This document shows positions 16,022 to 24,716 of a stretch of DNA of 64,000 nt, piece by piece. Position 1 is the first letter of the stretch; every line of letters starts with the position of its first letter. Both the position numbers and the translations under genes were made by a program. The notes under the pieces were generated by a model. It was not told the DNA's origin, did not search any database, and saw only the letters and a list, made by a program, of their open reading frames with translations. The stretch is from Rhizobiales bacterium Y(2018) (GTDB lineage: Bacteria; Pseudomonadota; Alphaproteobacteria; Rhizobiales; Aestuariivirgaceae), in contig SCPD01000012.1 of NCBI GenBank assembly GCA_005502925.1, positions 62,001 to 126,000 on the forward strand, given 5' to 3'.

Positions 16022-17533
16022 TCACGTTTGCGGCGCCTCTTGCATGGCCCCCGCGGCTGGAGGCTCGGGCTCCGCTTCATGTTTCGGTCCGACGAGAAAG
16101 AGCCCGGCGGCCGTCAACCCCAGCGCCGCCCATATCCAGCCATTGAGGCTTTCGCCCAGGAGCACGACGCTCCAGCCGATCCCGGCCATGGTGGTGAAAT
16201 AGGCGGCCTGGCCGGCGAAGACAGAGCCGAGATTGGTGATGAGGTGGAGAAACAGGACATTGGCGGATAGCGAAGCTGCGGCGATCAGGATGATGGTCAG
16301 TTCCATCGCGCCAGGCGTGGCGGCCGGATAGATCATCTGGCCGGTCGAGAGCGCGATCGGCAGGAGGATGACGGCGGCGACGAGTTGCATGATGCCGACC
16401 GTCGTGATGGTCGCGATACCCTCCGGCCGCCGTGCCGCCAGCATAATGCCTTCCGCCGCATAGCAGGCCGGTATCGAGAGGGCGACGACTGTCCACAGCA
16501 GGGCGCTGGAGCTCGCCCCGGTGAACTTGTCATAGAGGATGACCAGCACACCGAGAAGACCCAGGAGCAGGCCGGCAAATCGTGACAGGCTTGGCTGCTC
16601 GATCCGCATGAAGGCGGCGAAGGCGAAGGCGAGGAAACCTTCGAGAACGACGATGATGGAAATGATGCTCGCCTCGATCTTGCCGGCGACAAAGAACAGG
16701 AGGGATTCGCTGACGACGGCGCCCAGGAGCGCGTAGGCTATGAAATAGCGCCAGGGTATCTCACGTGGCTTCGGCATGGTTCCCTTGGTCGCCGACCAAC
16801 CCATGCAGCAAAGGCCGCTCAGCAGGCTGACCCAGAAAGCCATCCCGAAGGGATGGGCATCGAGCCCGGAGGCCATGCGCGAAAGTGGTGCGACCAGGCC
16901 CCAGATGATGCCGAGCAGGATCAGTCCGAAGCCGCCGCGCAGGGTCTTGATGGACTGCCTGAGGCGGCGCTCTCGCTCATAGACCTTCTGCGCGGCGTCA
17001 GAAAAGACGCGTGCGAGATCGCCCAGCGCATCGCGTCGCTCGAATATCTCCTGGAGGCCAAGCTTGGCGGGATTGTAATTGCCGACCTTCAGGATCTGCG
17101 CCGCCCGTGCCAGTTTCTGCACCTGCTTCAGGTAATCCACCTCGGCATCGCGCACCTGCTTCTTCTGGAGAAGTGTATTGACGCGCGCCTTGAAGATCAC
17201 GGGATCGAAGTTCTTGGGCAAAAAGTCTTCCGCGCCAAGCTCGATGGCCTGGACCGCGCTCTCCGTGTCGTCGAGCGCGGAAATCACGATGACCGGAATT
17301 TCCTTGAGTACTGGATCTCCCTTCATGGCCTTCAGCACCTCAAAGCCATCCATCTCGGGCATGACGATGTCGAGGAGCACGGCATCCACCGGATGGTTCC
17401 GCATATGGTCGAGCGCTTCGCGCCCGTTTGCTACCGAATGACATAGATGACCGAGAGCGGTCGTCGCGGCGGCGAGCTTGAGCCTGAGGGGCCGCGTATC
17501 ATCAACGACCAGTATCCGCCCTTGTCTGTTCAT
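16022..17533 (-). CDS. Response regulator receiver domain fused to an EamA/DMT-type transporter
   Basis: 503 residues in one continuous frame. Residues ~6-125 are a receiver domain (ILVVDDTRPLRLKLA; phospho-acceptor D55 in AVLLDIVMPEMDGFEVL; VIVISA; conserved K in FLPKNFDP). Residues ~126-200 are a charged linker, predicted helical (VRDAEVDYLKQVQKLARAAQ, DAAQKVYERERRL). Residues ~205-485 are about ten membrane segments of the EamA drug/metabolite transporter family (GLILLGIIWGLVAPLSRMA, then IIVVLEGFLAFAFAAFMRIE and VFAGQAAYFTTMAGIGWSVV). The protein would be an inner-membrane transporter with a cytosolic phosphorylation switch. It overlaps the HPt gene by four bases, so the phosphodonor is probably the HPt/hybrid-kinase pair just upstream. 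The substrate is unknown. Confidence 0.85.
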   Translation of the reverse strand: MNRQGRILVVDDTRPLRLKLAAATTALGHLCHSVANGREALDHMRNHPVDAVLLDIVMPEMDGFEVLKAMKGDPVLKEIPVIVISALDDTESAVQAIELGAEDFLPKNFDPVIFKARVNTLLQKKQVRDAEVDYLKQVQKLARAAQILKVGNYNPAKLGLQEIFERRDALGDLARVFSDAAQKVYERERRLRQSIKTLRGGFGLILLGIIWGLVAPLSRMASGLDAHPFGMAFWVSLLSGLCCMGWSATKGTMPKPREIPWRYFIAYALLGAVVSESLLFFVAGKIEASIISIIVVLEGFLAFAFAAFMRIEQPSLSRFAGLLLGLLGVLVILYDKFTGASSSALLWTVVALSIPACYAAEGIMLAARRPEGIATITTVGIMQLVAAVILLPIALSTGQMIYPAATPGAMELTIILIAAASLSANVLFLHLITNLGSVFAGQAAYFTTMAGIGWSVVLLGESLNGWIWAALGLTAAGLFLVGPKHEAEPEPPAAGAMQEAPQT

Positions 17534-17895
17534 GCGGTTTCCCCGTTCAATTCCCTGCCGATATAGGCGGCGAGCTCTTCCTTGAGCGCGATGCAGCCCT
17601 GGGCGATCTTCTCCGAACTTGCGACCGCATCGGCCAGCGCGCCTTGCTTGCTGCCAAATTCGATGGCGGCGCAGAGTGCCGCGAGTTCCGCATCGCCGAA
17701 TTCCCGCGCGCTGGATTTGATCGTATGAGCGGCGCGGCCCAGCGTGTCGAGCCGGCCGTCCCTGGCGGCGGCGAGGACTGCCGCCGCCAGAGGCTCTGCC
17801 TCATCGATGAAGCTCTGCAGGATCTCCGCCAGAACGGTCTTGTCGCCGCCGATGAGCTCCATCATCCGCTCGATCGCTTGAGGTGAGATGCTCAT
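17530..17895 (-). CDS. Histidine phosphotransfer (HPt) domain protein
   Basis: 121 residues from ATG 17895, with GGGAG six bases upstream, and overlapping the kinase stop (ATGA). A stand-alone HPt domain: IERMMELIGGDKTVLAEILQ, then GRAAHTIKSSAREFGDAELA with phospho-histidine H57, the KSS/G pattern of the family, and a C-terminal helix to GRELNGETA. It would relay phosphate from the receiver domains of the hybrid kinase to the receiver of the downstream RR-EamA protein, with which it also overlaps by four bases. A longer frame from 17937 would add 14 residues inside the kinase gene and lacks a ribosome binding site. Confidence 0.9.
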   Translation of the reverse strand: MSISPQAIERMMELIGGDKTVLAEILQSFIDEAEPLAAAVLAAARDGRLDTLGRAAHTIKSSAREFGDAELAALCAAIEFGSKQGALADAVASSEKIAQGCIALKEELAAYIGRELNGETA

Positions 17896-20800
17896 AATAT
17901 TCTCCCATTTCCTCGTCGTGCGACGCGCGCCCGCCAACTGGTGCGCAGGGCGTCGACAAGCTCGGTAAGCTCGATCGGCTTGCTTACATAATTATCCATG
18001 CCCGCTTTCAGATAGGTCTCCCGGTCACCCGCAATGGCGTTCGCGGTGAGGGCGATGAAATAAGGCTGCGTCACCTCCGAGCGCAGGCTGCGGATGATCT
18101 TCATCGCTTCGATGCCGTCCATTTCCGGCATCTCGATATCCATGAGGATGGTGTCGAAGGACGCTGTGGCGGTCATGTCGACGGCCTCCCGGCCACTCAC
18201 CGCCACTTGTGGTGCGTAGCCCAGCTTCCTGAGCAGCGCCGAGCAGAATTTGCGGTTTGTCGGGTGGTCGTCGACCACGAGAATATTGAGAGGGCATTCC
18301 CCCGCGAGGCTGCCGTCGAGTTCGACCGCCGGCCTGACGGCCGCCGGCGCCGCCACCTTGGGCACGGCGAGGATCGCCGCCATGATCGACTGCAGCAATG
18401 CCGATGGCTTGATCGGCTTGCTCAGGACATCGGCGAAGAGCCTGGGGCCGACCATCTGCACGATCTGGGCACGGCTCATATGCAGCGAACTGTAGAGGAT
18501 GAGCGGCAATGATCGGCAATGGGGCAAATCATGGATCCGCCTGGCCACATCGATCCCGGACAGATGCGGCATCTGCATGTCGAGGATGACCACGTCGGGC
18601 GGCTTGTCGCGGCCAAGGACGGAGAAGGCTTCCTCCCCGCCGGTCACCTGAGTCGGCTCCATCCCGAACGATCTGGCGTGGAGCTCGAGGACCCGCCGAT
18701 TGGTGGCGTTGTCGTCGACGATCAGAACGCGCTTGCCTTTCACACTCTCGGTGTCGAAGGAAACGATGCCTCCAACCGCCCATTCCACCTTGATCGTGAA
18801 TTCGAACACGGCGCCGCGGCCGATTTCGGAGCTTACCGATATGTCGCCGCCCAGCATCTCGATAAGCCGTTTGGATATTGCGAGCCCGAGGCCGGTTCCG
18901 CCATAGCGCCGCGACGTCGAGCTATCGACCTGGCTGAACGACTGGAACAGCGTCCCGAGGCGATCTTCGGGGATCCCGATACCGGTGTCGGCGACGCTGA
19001 AGCGCACGAAGTCGCTATTCGCGCCGGCGCGCCGCACTTTCAGGAAAACCTCGCCCTTCTCCGTGAACTTGACCGCGTTGTTGAGGAGATTGAGCAGGAC
19101 CTGACGCAGCCGCGTCGGGTCCGAGACCACGTGACGGGGCAATTCCGGGTCGATCCAGTAAATGAGCTCGAGGTTCTTCTCCGCGGCGCGCGACGAGACG
19201 AGGTCGAGAGACTCCTCGACGCATTGGTCGAGATGGAACGGGATCGCCTCGATATCGAGCCGGCCGGCCTCGATCTTGGAAAAATCGAGAATGTCGTTGA
19301 TGATCGAAAGAAGGCCCGCGGCGCTGCGCGCGATCGTGTCGCAATATTCGGTCTGCTCGGCATCGAGCCTGGTCGCGGAAAGCAGATGCGTCATGCCGAT
19401 AATGCCGTTCATCGGCGTGCGGATCTCATGGCTCATGGTCGCGAGGAAGGTGCTCTTCGTGGTATTCGCCGTTTCGGCGAACTCCTTCGCGGCAACAAGC
19501 GATTTCTCGAGCTCGCGCAGCTTCTCCACGTCGCTGATGGTGATCTTGAGCAGGCGCTGGGTCTCATCAAGCAGACGAGACCTTTCAAGTGCCACGCTCG
19601 CGGCATTGACGATGGTGGTCAGGAGCGTGATGTCGGACTCGACAAAGGCATTTTCACGGTCAAGATTCTGCAGCGAGATCACGCCGCGGCACTTGCCTTC
19701 GAAGATCAACGGCACGAAGAGACAGCATTTGGGAGGCTCGCCCTGGCGCACCGCGGGGTTTCCGTATTTCTGCCGCGCGGTTTCCATGTCGCCGGCGAGC
19801 AGCAAAGGCTCTCCGGTTTCCATCACATGTTTTCGATAGCCGACCAAAGGCATGGGGGCGTCGGGAAAGCGGACGCCGCGTTCGATCGTATAAGGAAAAT
19901 GCAGGATCTGCTCCTGCTCGTCGAACAACCCGATATCCAGCACATGAGCATCGAAGACGTCATGAATCTTTTCACCGATGAGATTGTAGATTTCCTGGGG
20001 CTTAAGGCCTGAGGCGAGCGCTTCCTGGAGCCCGTTCACATAGGCGAGCTCGGTATTCCGTGCCTTTGTTTCCTGCACCAGTTCCTGCATTTCATCGAAC
20101 AGGCGGGCATTCTCGAGTGCCGCTCCGATACCCGTGCTCAGTATCTGCAGAAGGCGCTGATGATGCTCGTTGAAGGCATCCTGCTGGTAGGACTGCACGC
20201 TGATGACGCCCACAGTCTTCTCGCCGGCGAACAGAGGCACGCCCAGATAGGCTTCGGTCTTGTCGTCTTCCGTGAACACGAGCCAGCCAAGTTGGGCTTG
20301 CTCTGCTTGCGAACCCAGCAGCAATGGCTGGCGCGACCGAATGATCTTTGTCGTAAGTCCTTCGCCGAACTGAAATGAAGGTTGCTGCTGGTAGCCTCGA
20401 TAATAGGAATAAGGGACGCTGATCGTCTGGGACTTCTCGTCATAGAGAAGGATTTCCGTGATCTCGGTCTTGAAAATCTCGCGCACCTTGTCACCGACGA
20501 CGCGCGTCAGCGATTGCGCGCTCAGCGACGTGGCCATGGCCTCACCGAGGCTGACCAGTATGCCGAGTTCGTGGGCGCGCTTGTCCTTGGCTTTCATCAA
20601 CTGGTCTGACTCGGCCAGCGCTTGCCTCAGGCGCTTTTCCTGGTCCCGCATCGCGATCTCGGCGTTCTTCAGTGCGGAAATGTCCTTCACACCCGCAAAG
20701 ACGCGTGACCAGTCACCCGCATAAGCGCTGGTCAGCCGGAACGTCTCAACGAGGTGGATCACTTTTCCCGCTGGGGTGACGTCGACATTCTCGATCTCGG

Positions 20801-21173
20801 CGTAGGACTCACCTGATAGGAACCGCTGAATGCACAGCGGGTACATGTGAAAGCTGGCCTGTGAGGCCGATTTGAAATAGTCGATGAGTTCGCGCATGGA
20901 CGACAGCCCATAGACTCTGACTGCCGCTTCGTTGATGTGAGCCCACTCGACAAGCTGGGGGATATTCGCCTGCTCCTCGGGATGAGCGGCGAAAAAAGCG
21001 ACGATGTCGGTTACGCCTTCGGCTGTCAGCTTGTCGACATAGCGCTTGAGCTTCGACCAGTCTTCCGCAAATAAAGGGTGCGGACTTGCCTCGAACAGCT
21101 CGCGAAAGCATCGCTCCCTATCCTGCAGTTCGAGGAGTTGCAGTTCTGTTCCCATCGACTTCATTCGTCTCAT
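17892..21173 (-). CDS. Hybrid sensor histidine kinase, PAS-GAF-GAF-HisKA-HATPase-REC-REC
   Basis: 1093 residues from ATG 21173 (a TTG at 21200 and ATGs at 21164/21155 are alternatives). No membrane segment, so cytosolic. An N-terminal PAS-like region (FRELFEASPHPLFAEDW, ~20-165) is followed by a coiled coil and two GAF domains (~215-365 and ~385-540; e.g. KTVGVISVQSYQQDAF, CRGVISLQNLDRENAF). The kinase core has H582 in ATMSHEIRTPMNGIIGM, the N-box LLNLLNNAVKFTEKGE, and G-boxes VADTGIGIPEDRLG and GGTGLGLAISKRLIEMLGG. Two receivers follow, with D865 (VVILDMQMP) and D1012 (TILMDIEMP). The first receiver has a less typical C-terminal half. Operon with HPt and RR-EamA, divergent from the BTAD regulator. 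Confidence 0.92.
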   Translation of the reverse strand: MRRMKSMGTELQLLELQDRERCFRELFEASPHPLFAEDWSKLKRYVDKLTAEGVTDIVAFFAAHPEEQANIPQLVEWAHINEAAVRVYGLSSMRELIDYFKSASQASFHMYPLCIQRFLSGESYAEIENVDVTPAGKVIHLVETFRLTSAYAGDWSRVFAGVKDISALKNAEIAMRDQEKRLRQALAESDQLMKAKDKRAHELGILVSLGEAMATSLSAQSLTRVVGDKVREIFKTEITEILLYDEKSQTISVPYSYYRGYQQQPSFQFGEGLTTKIIRSRQPLLLGSQAEQAQLGWLVFTEDDKTEAYLGVPLFAGEKTVGVISVQSYQQDAFNEHHQRLLQILSTGIGAALENARLFDEMQELVQETKARNTELAYVNGLQEALASGLKPQEIYNLIGEKIHDVFDAHVLDIGLFDEQEQILHFPYTIERGVRFPDAPMPLVGYRKHVMETGEPLLLAGDMETARQKYGNPAVRQGEPPKCCLFVPLIFEGKCRGVISLQNLDRENAFVESDITLLTTIVNAASVALERSRLLDETQRLLKITISDVEKLRELEKSLVAAKEFAETANTTKSTFLATMSHEIRTPMNGIIGMTHLLSATRLDAEQTEYCDTIARSAAGLLSIINDILDFSKIEAGRLDIEAIPFHLDQCVEESLDLVSSRAAEKNLELIYWIDPELPRHVVSDPTRLRQVLLNLLNNAVKFTEKGEVFLKVRRAGANSDFVRFSVADTGIGIPEDRLGTLFQSFSQVDSSTSRRYGGTGLGLAISKRLIEMLGGDISVSSEIGRGAVFEFTIKVEWAVGGIVSFDTESVKGKRVLIVDDNATNRRVLELHARSFGMEPTQVTGGEEAFSVLGRDKPPDVVILDMQMPHLSGIDVARRIHDLPHCRSLPLILYSSLHMSRAQIVQMVGPRLFADVLSKPIKPSALLQSIMAAILAVPKVAAPAAVRPAVELDGSLAGECPLNILVVDDHPTNRKFCSALLRKLGYAPQVAVSGREAVDMTATASFDTILMDIEMPEMDGIEAMKIIRSLRSEVTQPYFIALTANAIAGDRETYLKAGMDNYVSKPIELTELVDALRTSWRARVARRGNGRIL

Positions 21174-21282
21174 CGGCCGGGAATCATCGATCCGGCACAA
21201 TCTAAAGTTGCCTCAATGAGGGGGACGTCATGCCGGTCGGCAGTTCTACCTTCCTCGATTCAGGAGGAGTCTAGGTCAACCT

Positions 21283-21355
21283 GCGTCAGCTTAGCGCTTA
21301 CCAAGCCGGGACCAGCGGCTTGCCTTGCGTTAGTTTTGAATTAGGATCGCGTTAG
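21283..21355. promoter_or_regulatory. Candidate SARP-type heptamer array upstream of the BTAD regulator
   Basis: GCGTTAG (21327), GAATTAG (21338) and GCGTTAG (21349) are spaced exactly 11 bp. GCGTCAG (21283) and GCGCTTA (21294) fall on the same register 44 and 33 bp upstream. SARP regulators bind heptameric direct repeats spaced 11 bp. The array ends 22 bp before the gene start, in the divergent kinase/regulator intergenic region, so autoregulation is inferred. Confidence 0.55.
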
Positions 21356-21377
21356 GGCGACAAAATTCGGTTGTTTA

Positions 21378-23369
21378 ATGCCGCGCGATACCTCCCAGGC
21401 AAGATTCAAAGTGCTTCTGTTTGGGGGATTTCGCATCCAAGATGCCGAGGGCCAACCGCTCGAGCTGACGGGCCGAAAAGGCCCGGCGATTGTCGCCTAT
21501 CTCGCTCGATGCCCTGGGATGAGCGCCACGCGGGAAAAGCTGGCCGATCTTCTGTGGAGCGACAGCGACAGCGGGCATTCTCGTAACAGCTTGCGGCAGG
21601 CTTTGAGCGTGCTGCGCCAGGATCTCTCGTCCTTCGGCACAATCATCCTGCGCAGCAACAAGGACACTATCGGCCTCAGCGCAATCGACTGCGACGCGGA
21701 TATCCTGGAAACGTCGCAGTCGGCCCGTTCGGCAGGGCAGCTCGAGGAGGCGATCTCCGTCTACACTGGACCGTTTCTGGATGGCTTCTTCTCGGCCAGC
21801 AGCACTTTCGAGGATTGGGCTGCCGCCGAGCGCGAGAAACTTCTCGCCGTTGCCATAGGGTCTCTCGAAAAGCTGGCGCGGCTGGTGGATGTGGAGAAGG
21901 GACTCGCCATCGCCCGGCGCCTTCTCGCCCTGGACCCGACACGCGAGGCATCATACCGGCTGAAAATGGAGCTGCTCGCTTTGAGCGGCCAGCGCGACCG
22001 GGCTGTCCGCAGTTTCGAAACCTGTCGCGCCATGCTGCAAAAGGAGTTCGGTGTTGATGTCAGCCCCGAAACAAGAAAGCTCTGGCAATCCTTGTTGGTT
22101 GGCGCGGACCCTGAACCTTTCTCATCTCCGACACAGAAGACGAGCAGCGTGGCCGATGCCGTCAGCTGGAAAAAACCCTCGGTCGGTCTTCTGGGCTTGG
22201 TGAACCTCACCACCGAGCGCAGCGAGGACCATTTCGCCAAAGGCCTGGTTCAGGACATCGCCACCGCTCTATCACAGCGACGCGATTACACGATCGTTAC
22301 GGAGCTCCCGACATTCACGACCGAGACGGGAAGCCTGGATGTCCGCCGTATCGCCACGACCTACGATGTGCAGTATCTGCTGAATGGCAGCGTGCAGCGT
22401 GTCGGCGACAATCTCAGGGTCAATGTCCAGCTCATCGACACGGCGAACGGGCACAATGTCTGGGCTGAGCGTTTCGACGGGCGCACGCAGGAAGGCCTCG
22501 AATTCCAGGACCGGATTGCGCAGGCTGTCACGATCGCTCTCGGTATCGAATTGCAGCTGACTGGCTGGAAAGTGCGCGACAAAAGCCCACCCGGCAGCCC
22601 GGAGGTGCGGCGCCTGATGAATCAGGCGATCACCAAATACTACGAAATGACCAAGGCCTCCATACAAGCCGCCATGGGTTGGGCGGAGCAGGCTTTGGCG
22701 ATCGAGCCGGACAACCCCCGCGCGATGCGGACTGTGTCGGTTATCATATCCGTGGGTCTGGGCTTCGGTACGCTGCCTAACAGGCGGGAGCACATCGACA
22801 GAGCCATATTGCTCGCCGAAAGCGCCGTCAAAGCCGTGCCGGATGATGAAATGGCGCGTTGTTTCCTGGCTTTTGCTCTCTCAAGCGCGGGGCGCATCGA
22901 GGAAGCCGTTGTGGAACTGCGCCATGCGATCGCCCTCAATCCAAATTATGCCAATGCCCATGGCGACCTCGCCGTTCTCTACGCGCTCCAGGGGCAGACC
23001 GAAAACGCTCTGCACGAAACAAACGAATCCGTCAGGCTGGGCCCCCTTGGATCAACCGAGTTTTGGCGTCATCACAGCATTGTCGTCGCCAAATTCGGCA
23101 ACGGAGACGATCAAGAGGCCTTGGAGGCCGCGCGCAAGGTGGTGCGCACAAGGCCGGAGTTCATTCCCGGTGCGCTCTACTGGGCGGCGGCGGCAATGGC
23201 GATGGGCAATGGCGAGGAAGCCTCGCGCGCCGTTCATCACTGTCTTTCCCAGATACCGGACCTGACCCTTGCCAATGTATCGCCCGGATTTGTGCCGCGC
23301 TATGTCAGCGACAAGACTCATAACAAACTCCTGACCATGCTGTCGCGCGCCGGCTTCCCCGAAGCATAG
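21378..23369 (+). CDS. SARP-like transcriptional regulator: OmpR-type DNA-binding + BTAD + TolB-like + TPR
   Basis: 663 residues. Residues ~8-100 are an OmpR/SARP-type winged helix (KVLLFGGFRIQDAEG, ATREKLADLLWSDSDSGHSRNSLRQALSVLRQDL). Residues ~105-245 are the bacterial transcriptional activator domain with TPR-like helices (LDGFFSASSTFEDWAAAEREKL, GDRDRAVRSFETC-like segment ending EFGVDVSPETRKL). Residues ~270-395 match the TolB-like N-terminal module seen in CadC and adenylate-cyclase type proteins (VGLLGLVNLT, GLVQDIATALSQ, YLLNGSVQRVGDNLRVNVQL). The rest are TPR helices (ALAIEPDNPRAMR, HAIALNPNYANAHGDLAVLYALQGQ). No membrane segment. Transcribed away from the hybrid kinase. The heptamer arrays suggest it controls itself and the RTX secretion operon. 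Confidence 0.85.
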   Translation: MPRDTSQARFKVLLFGGFRIQDAEGQPLELTGRKGPAIVAYLARCPGMSATREKLADLLWSDSDSGHSRNSLRQALSVLRQDLSSFGTIILRSNKDTIGLSAIDCDADILETSQSARSAGQLEEAISVYTGPFLDGFFSASSTFEDWAAAEREKLLAVAIGSLEKLARLVDVEKGLAIARRLLALDPTREASYRLKMELLALSGQRDRAVRSFETCRAMLQKEFGVDVSPETRKLWQSLLVGADPEPFSSPTQKTSSVADAVSWKKPSVGLLGLVNLTTERSEDHFAKGLVQDIATALSQRRDYTIVTELPTFTTETGSLDVRRIATTYDVQYLLNGSVQRVGDNLRVNVQLIDTANGHNVWAERFDGRTQEGLEFQDRIAQAVTIALGIELQLTGWKVRDKSPPGSPEVRRLMNQAITKYYEMTKASIQAAMGWAEQALAIEPDNPRAMRTVSVIISVGLGFGTLPNRREHIDRAILLAESAVKAVPDDEMARCFLAFALSSAGRIEEAVVELRHAIALNPNYANAHGDLAVLYALQGQTENALHETNESVRLGPLGSTEFWRHHSIVVAKFGNGDDQEALEAARKVVRTRPEFIPGALYWAAAAMAMGNGEEASRAVHHCLSQIPDLTLANVSPGFVPRYVSDKTHNKLLTMLSRAGFPEA

Positions 23370-23386
23370 GCCTGGCCGAACTAGAT

Positions 23387-23899
23387 TCAGGAAGCGCTGT
23401 CGCACGCCTTGGCGATCTGGCGTTCGACCGCCTTGCGCACCTTATCTTCAAAGTCGCTGTTCTTGGCGATGAGCTTGCCGATATCGCCATGCGGCTCGAC
23501 CTTGAAATCGGTGACGGTGCAATTCTTGTTGGCGATCTCGACCGTCACGTCGAAGCTCTCATCGACGCTGATCTGCACTTCCTCGTCCTCATCCGTCTCG
23601 CAGGCGACATAGACGGTCGCCTCGAGCTTCCGGCTGGTCTCCGAGGTGCAATAATCGAGCTTCTCGACGCGCACCTCCCGGGTCTGGTCGATCTTGATCT
23701 TGACCTTGAACAGGCCGGCATCGACCTTCTGCTTGAGGCCCTTGCACAGCTTGGCCTTCTCGATCAGGGGTTTCACGACTTCGGCGACGGTGGCGCTTTC
23801 AGGGCCGCCACATTCGAACTGGCCGGCCGCCATAGAAGGCAGGGGGGCCGTAAACAGCCCGAAACCCAATAGACCGGCGGCGAGCGCTGGATATTTCAT
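23387..23899 (-). CDS. Exported protein of unknown function
   Basis: 170 residues, family not recognised. The signal peptide (MKYPALAAGLLGFGLFTAPL, cleaved near SMAA) precedes a mature protein with GQFECGGPESATVAEVVKPL, AKLCKGLKQKVDAGLFKVKIKID, REVRVEKLDYC, VACETDEDEEVQISVDESFDVTVEIA and NKNCTVTDFKVEP. Five cysteines and alternating beta-strand charges suggest a small disulfide-stabilised beta-rich domain. It ends 17 bases from the stop of the convergent BTAD regulator. No partner genes on its strand, so it is probably monocistronic. Confidence 0.65.
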   Translation of the reverse strand: MKYPALAAGLLGFGLFTAPLPSMAAGQFECGGPESATVAEVVKPLIEKAKLCKGLKQKVDAGLFKVKIKIDQTREVRVEKLDYCTSETSRKLEATVYVACETDEDEEVQISVDESFDVTVEIANKNCTVTDFKVEPHGDIGKLIAKNSDFEDKVRKAVERQIAKACDSAS

Positions 23900-24014
23900 G
23901 AGACCATCCTGTCATGATCCCCAGTCTTACCGTCAATTGCGGGGAAATTCAGACTTTTCGTAACCGGGTGTTTCGCGGCAATCGACCCCGCTGGCACGGG
24001 CCGCCGAATCCACT

Positions 24015-24716
24015 ATGCTGCGCCGCGATATGTCCATCTGGTCCCGCATAAGTCTGGCGATCACGGCCATCGGCGATTCGGTTTCGGCCTTCCTTGCGAA
24101 GATCACCGCTCCGCGTCCGAGTCCCGAAATGTCGATCGCCTTCACCATCGGCGTCATCGCGCTCGGCGCTAAGATGGCGAAGGCCGACGGCGTGGTGACA
24201 GGGGCCGAGATCACCGCCTTCAAGCAGGTCTTCCACGTGCCTGATCGCGAGCTCTCGGGCGTCGCGCGGGTGTTCAATCTCGCCAAGCAGGATGTGGCGG
24301 GCTACGACGCCTATGCGCGGCAACTGGCCCGGCTCTTCGCCACCCGCCCGCAAGTGCTGGAAGACGTCATCGACAGCCTGTTCCACATCGCCAAGGCGGA
24401 TGGCGCGGTGCATGAGCGCGAGCTCGTCTTTCTCGAAAGCGTCGCCGAGATTTTCGGCTTCAACAAGCGCGACTTCGCCCGCATCAAGGCGCGCCACATC
24501 GCTCCCACCAAGGACGATCCCTATATCATTCTGGGGATCGAGGACTTCGCCAGCGACGAGGAGCTGCGCAAGCATTATCGCAAGCTGGTGCGCGACAATC
24601 ATCCCGACAAACATATCGCTGCCGGCGTACCGGCCGAGATGATCGAGGTGGCGACCGAGCGCCTGGCCCGCATCAACGCCGCCTATGAAGTGGTCGCCCG
24701 GGAGCGCGGTCTGTGA
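24015..24716 (+). CDS. djlA: TerB/DjlA-type co-chaperone with C-terminal J domain
   Basis: 233 residues (ATG 24030 would give 228). Residues ~40-150 form an all-helical TerB/DjlA domain (IGVIALGAKMAKADGVVTGAEITAF, then VIDSLFHIAKADGAVHERELVFLE; the two acidic KADG motifs are the family's metal-binding signature). Residues ~165-233 are a J domain (DPYIILGI, LRKHYRKLVRDNHPDKHIAAG) with the essential HPD, so it should stimulate a DnaK ATPase. DjlA of E. coli has an N-terminal membrane segment. Here residues 6-30 are only moderately hydrophobic, so membrane attachment is doubtful. It overlaps the amidase gene by four bases, a pairing suggesting joint envelope-stress or wall-related expression. 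Confidence 0.87.
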   Translation: MLRRDMSIWSRISLAITAIGDSVSAFLAKITAPRPSPEMSIAFTIGVIALGAKMAKADGVVTGAEITAFKQVFHVPDRELSGVARVFNLAKQDVAGYDAYARQLARLFATRPQVLEDVIDSLFHIAKADGAVHERELVFLESVAEIFGFNKRDFARIKARHIAPTKDDPYIILGIEDFASDEELRKHYRKLVRDNHPDKHIAAGVPAEMIEVATERLARINAAYEVVARERGL

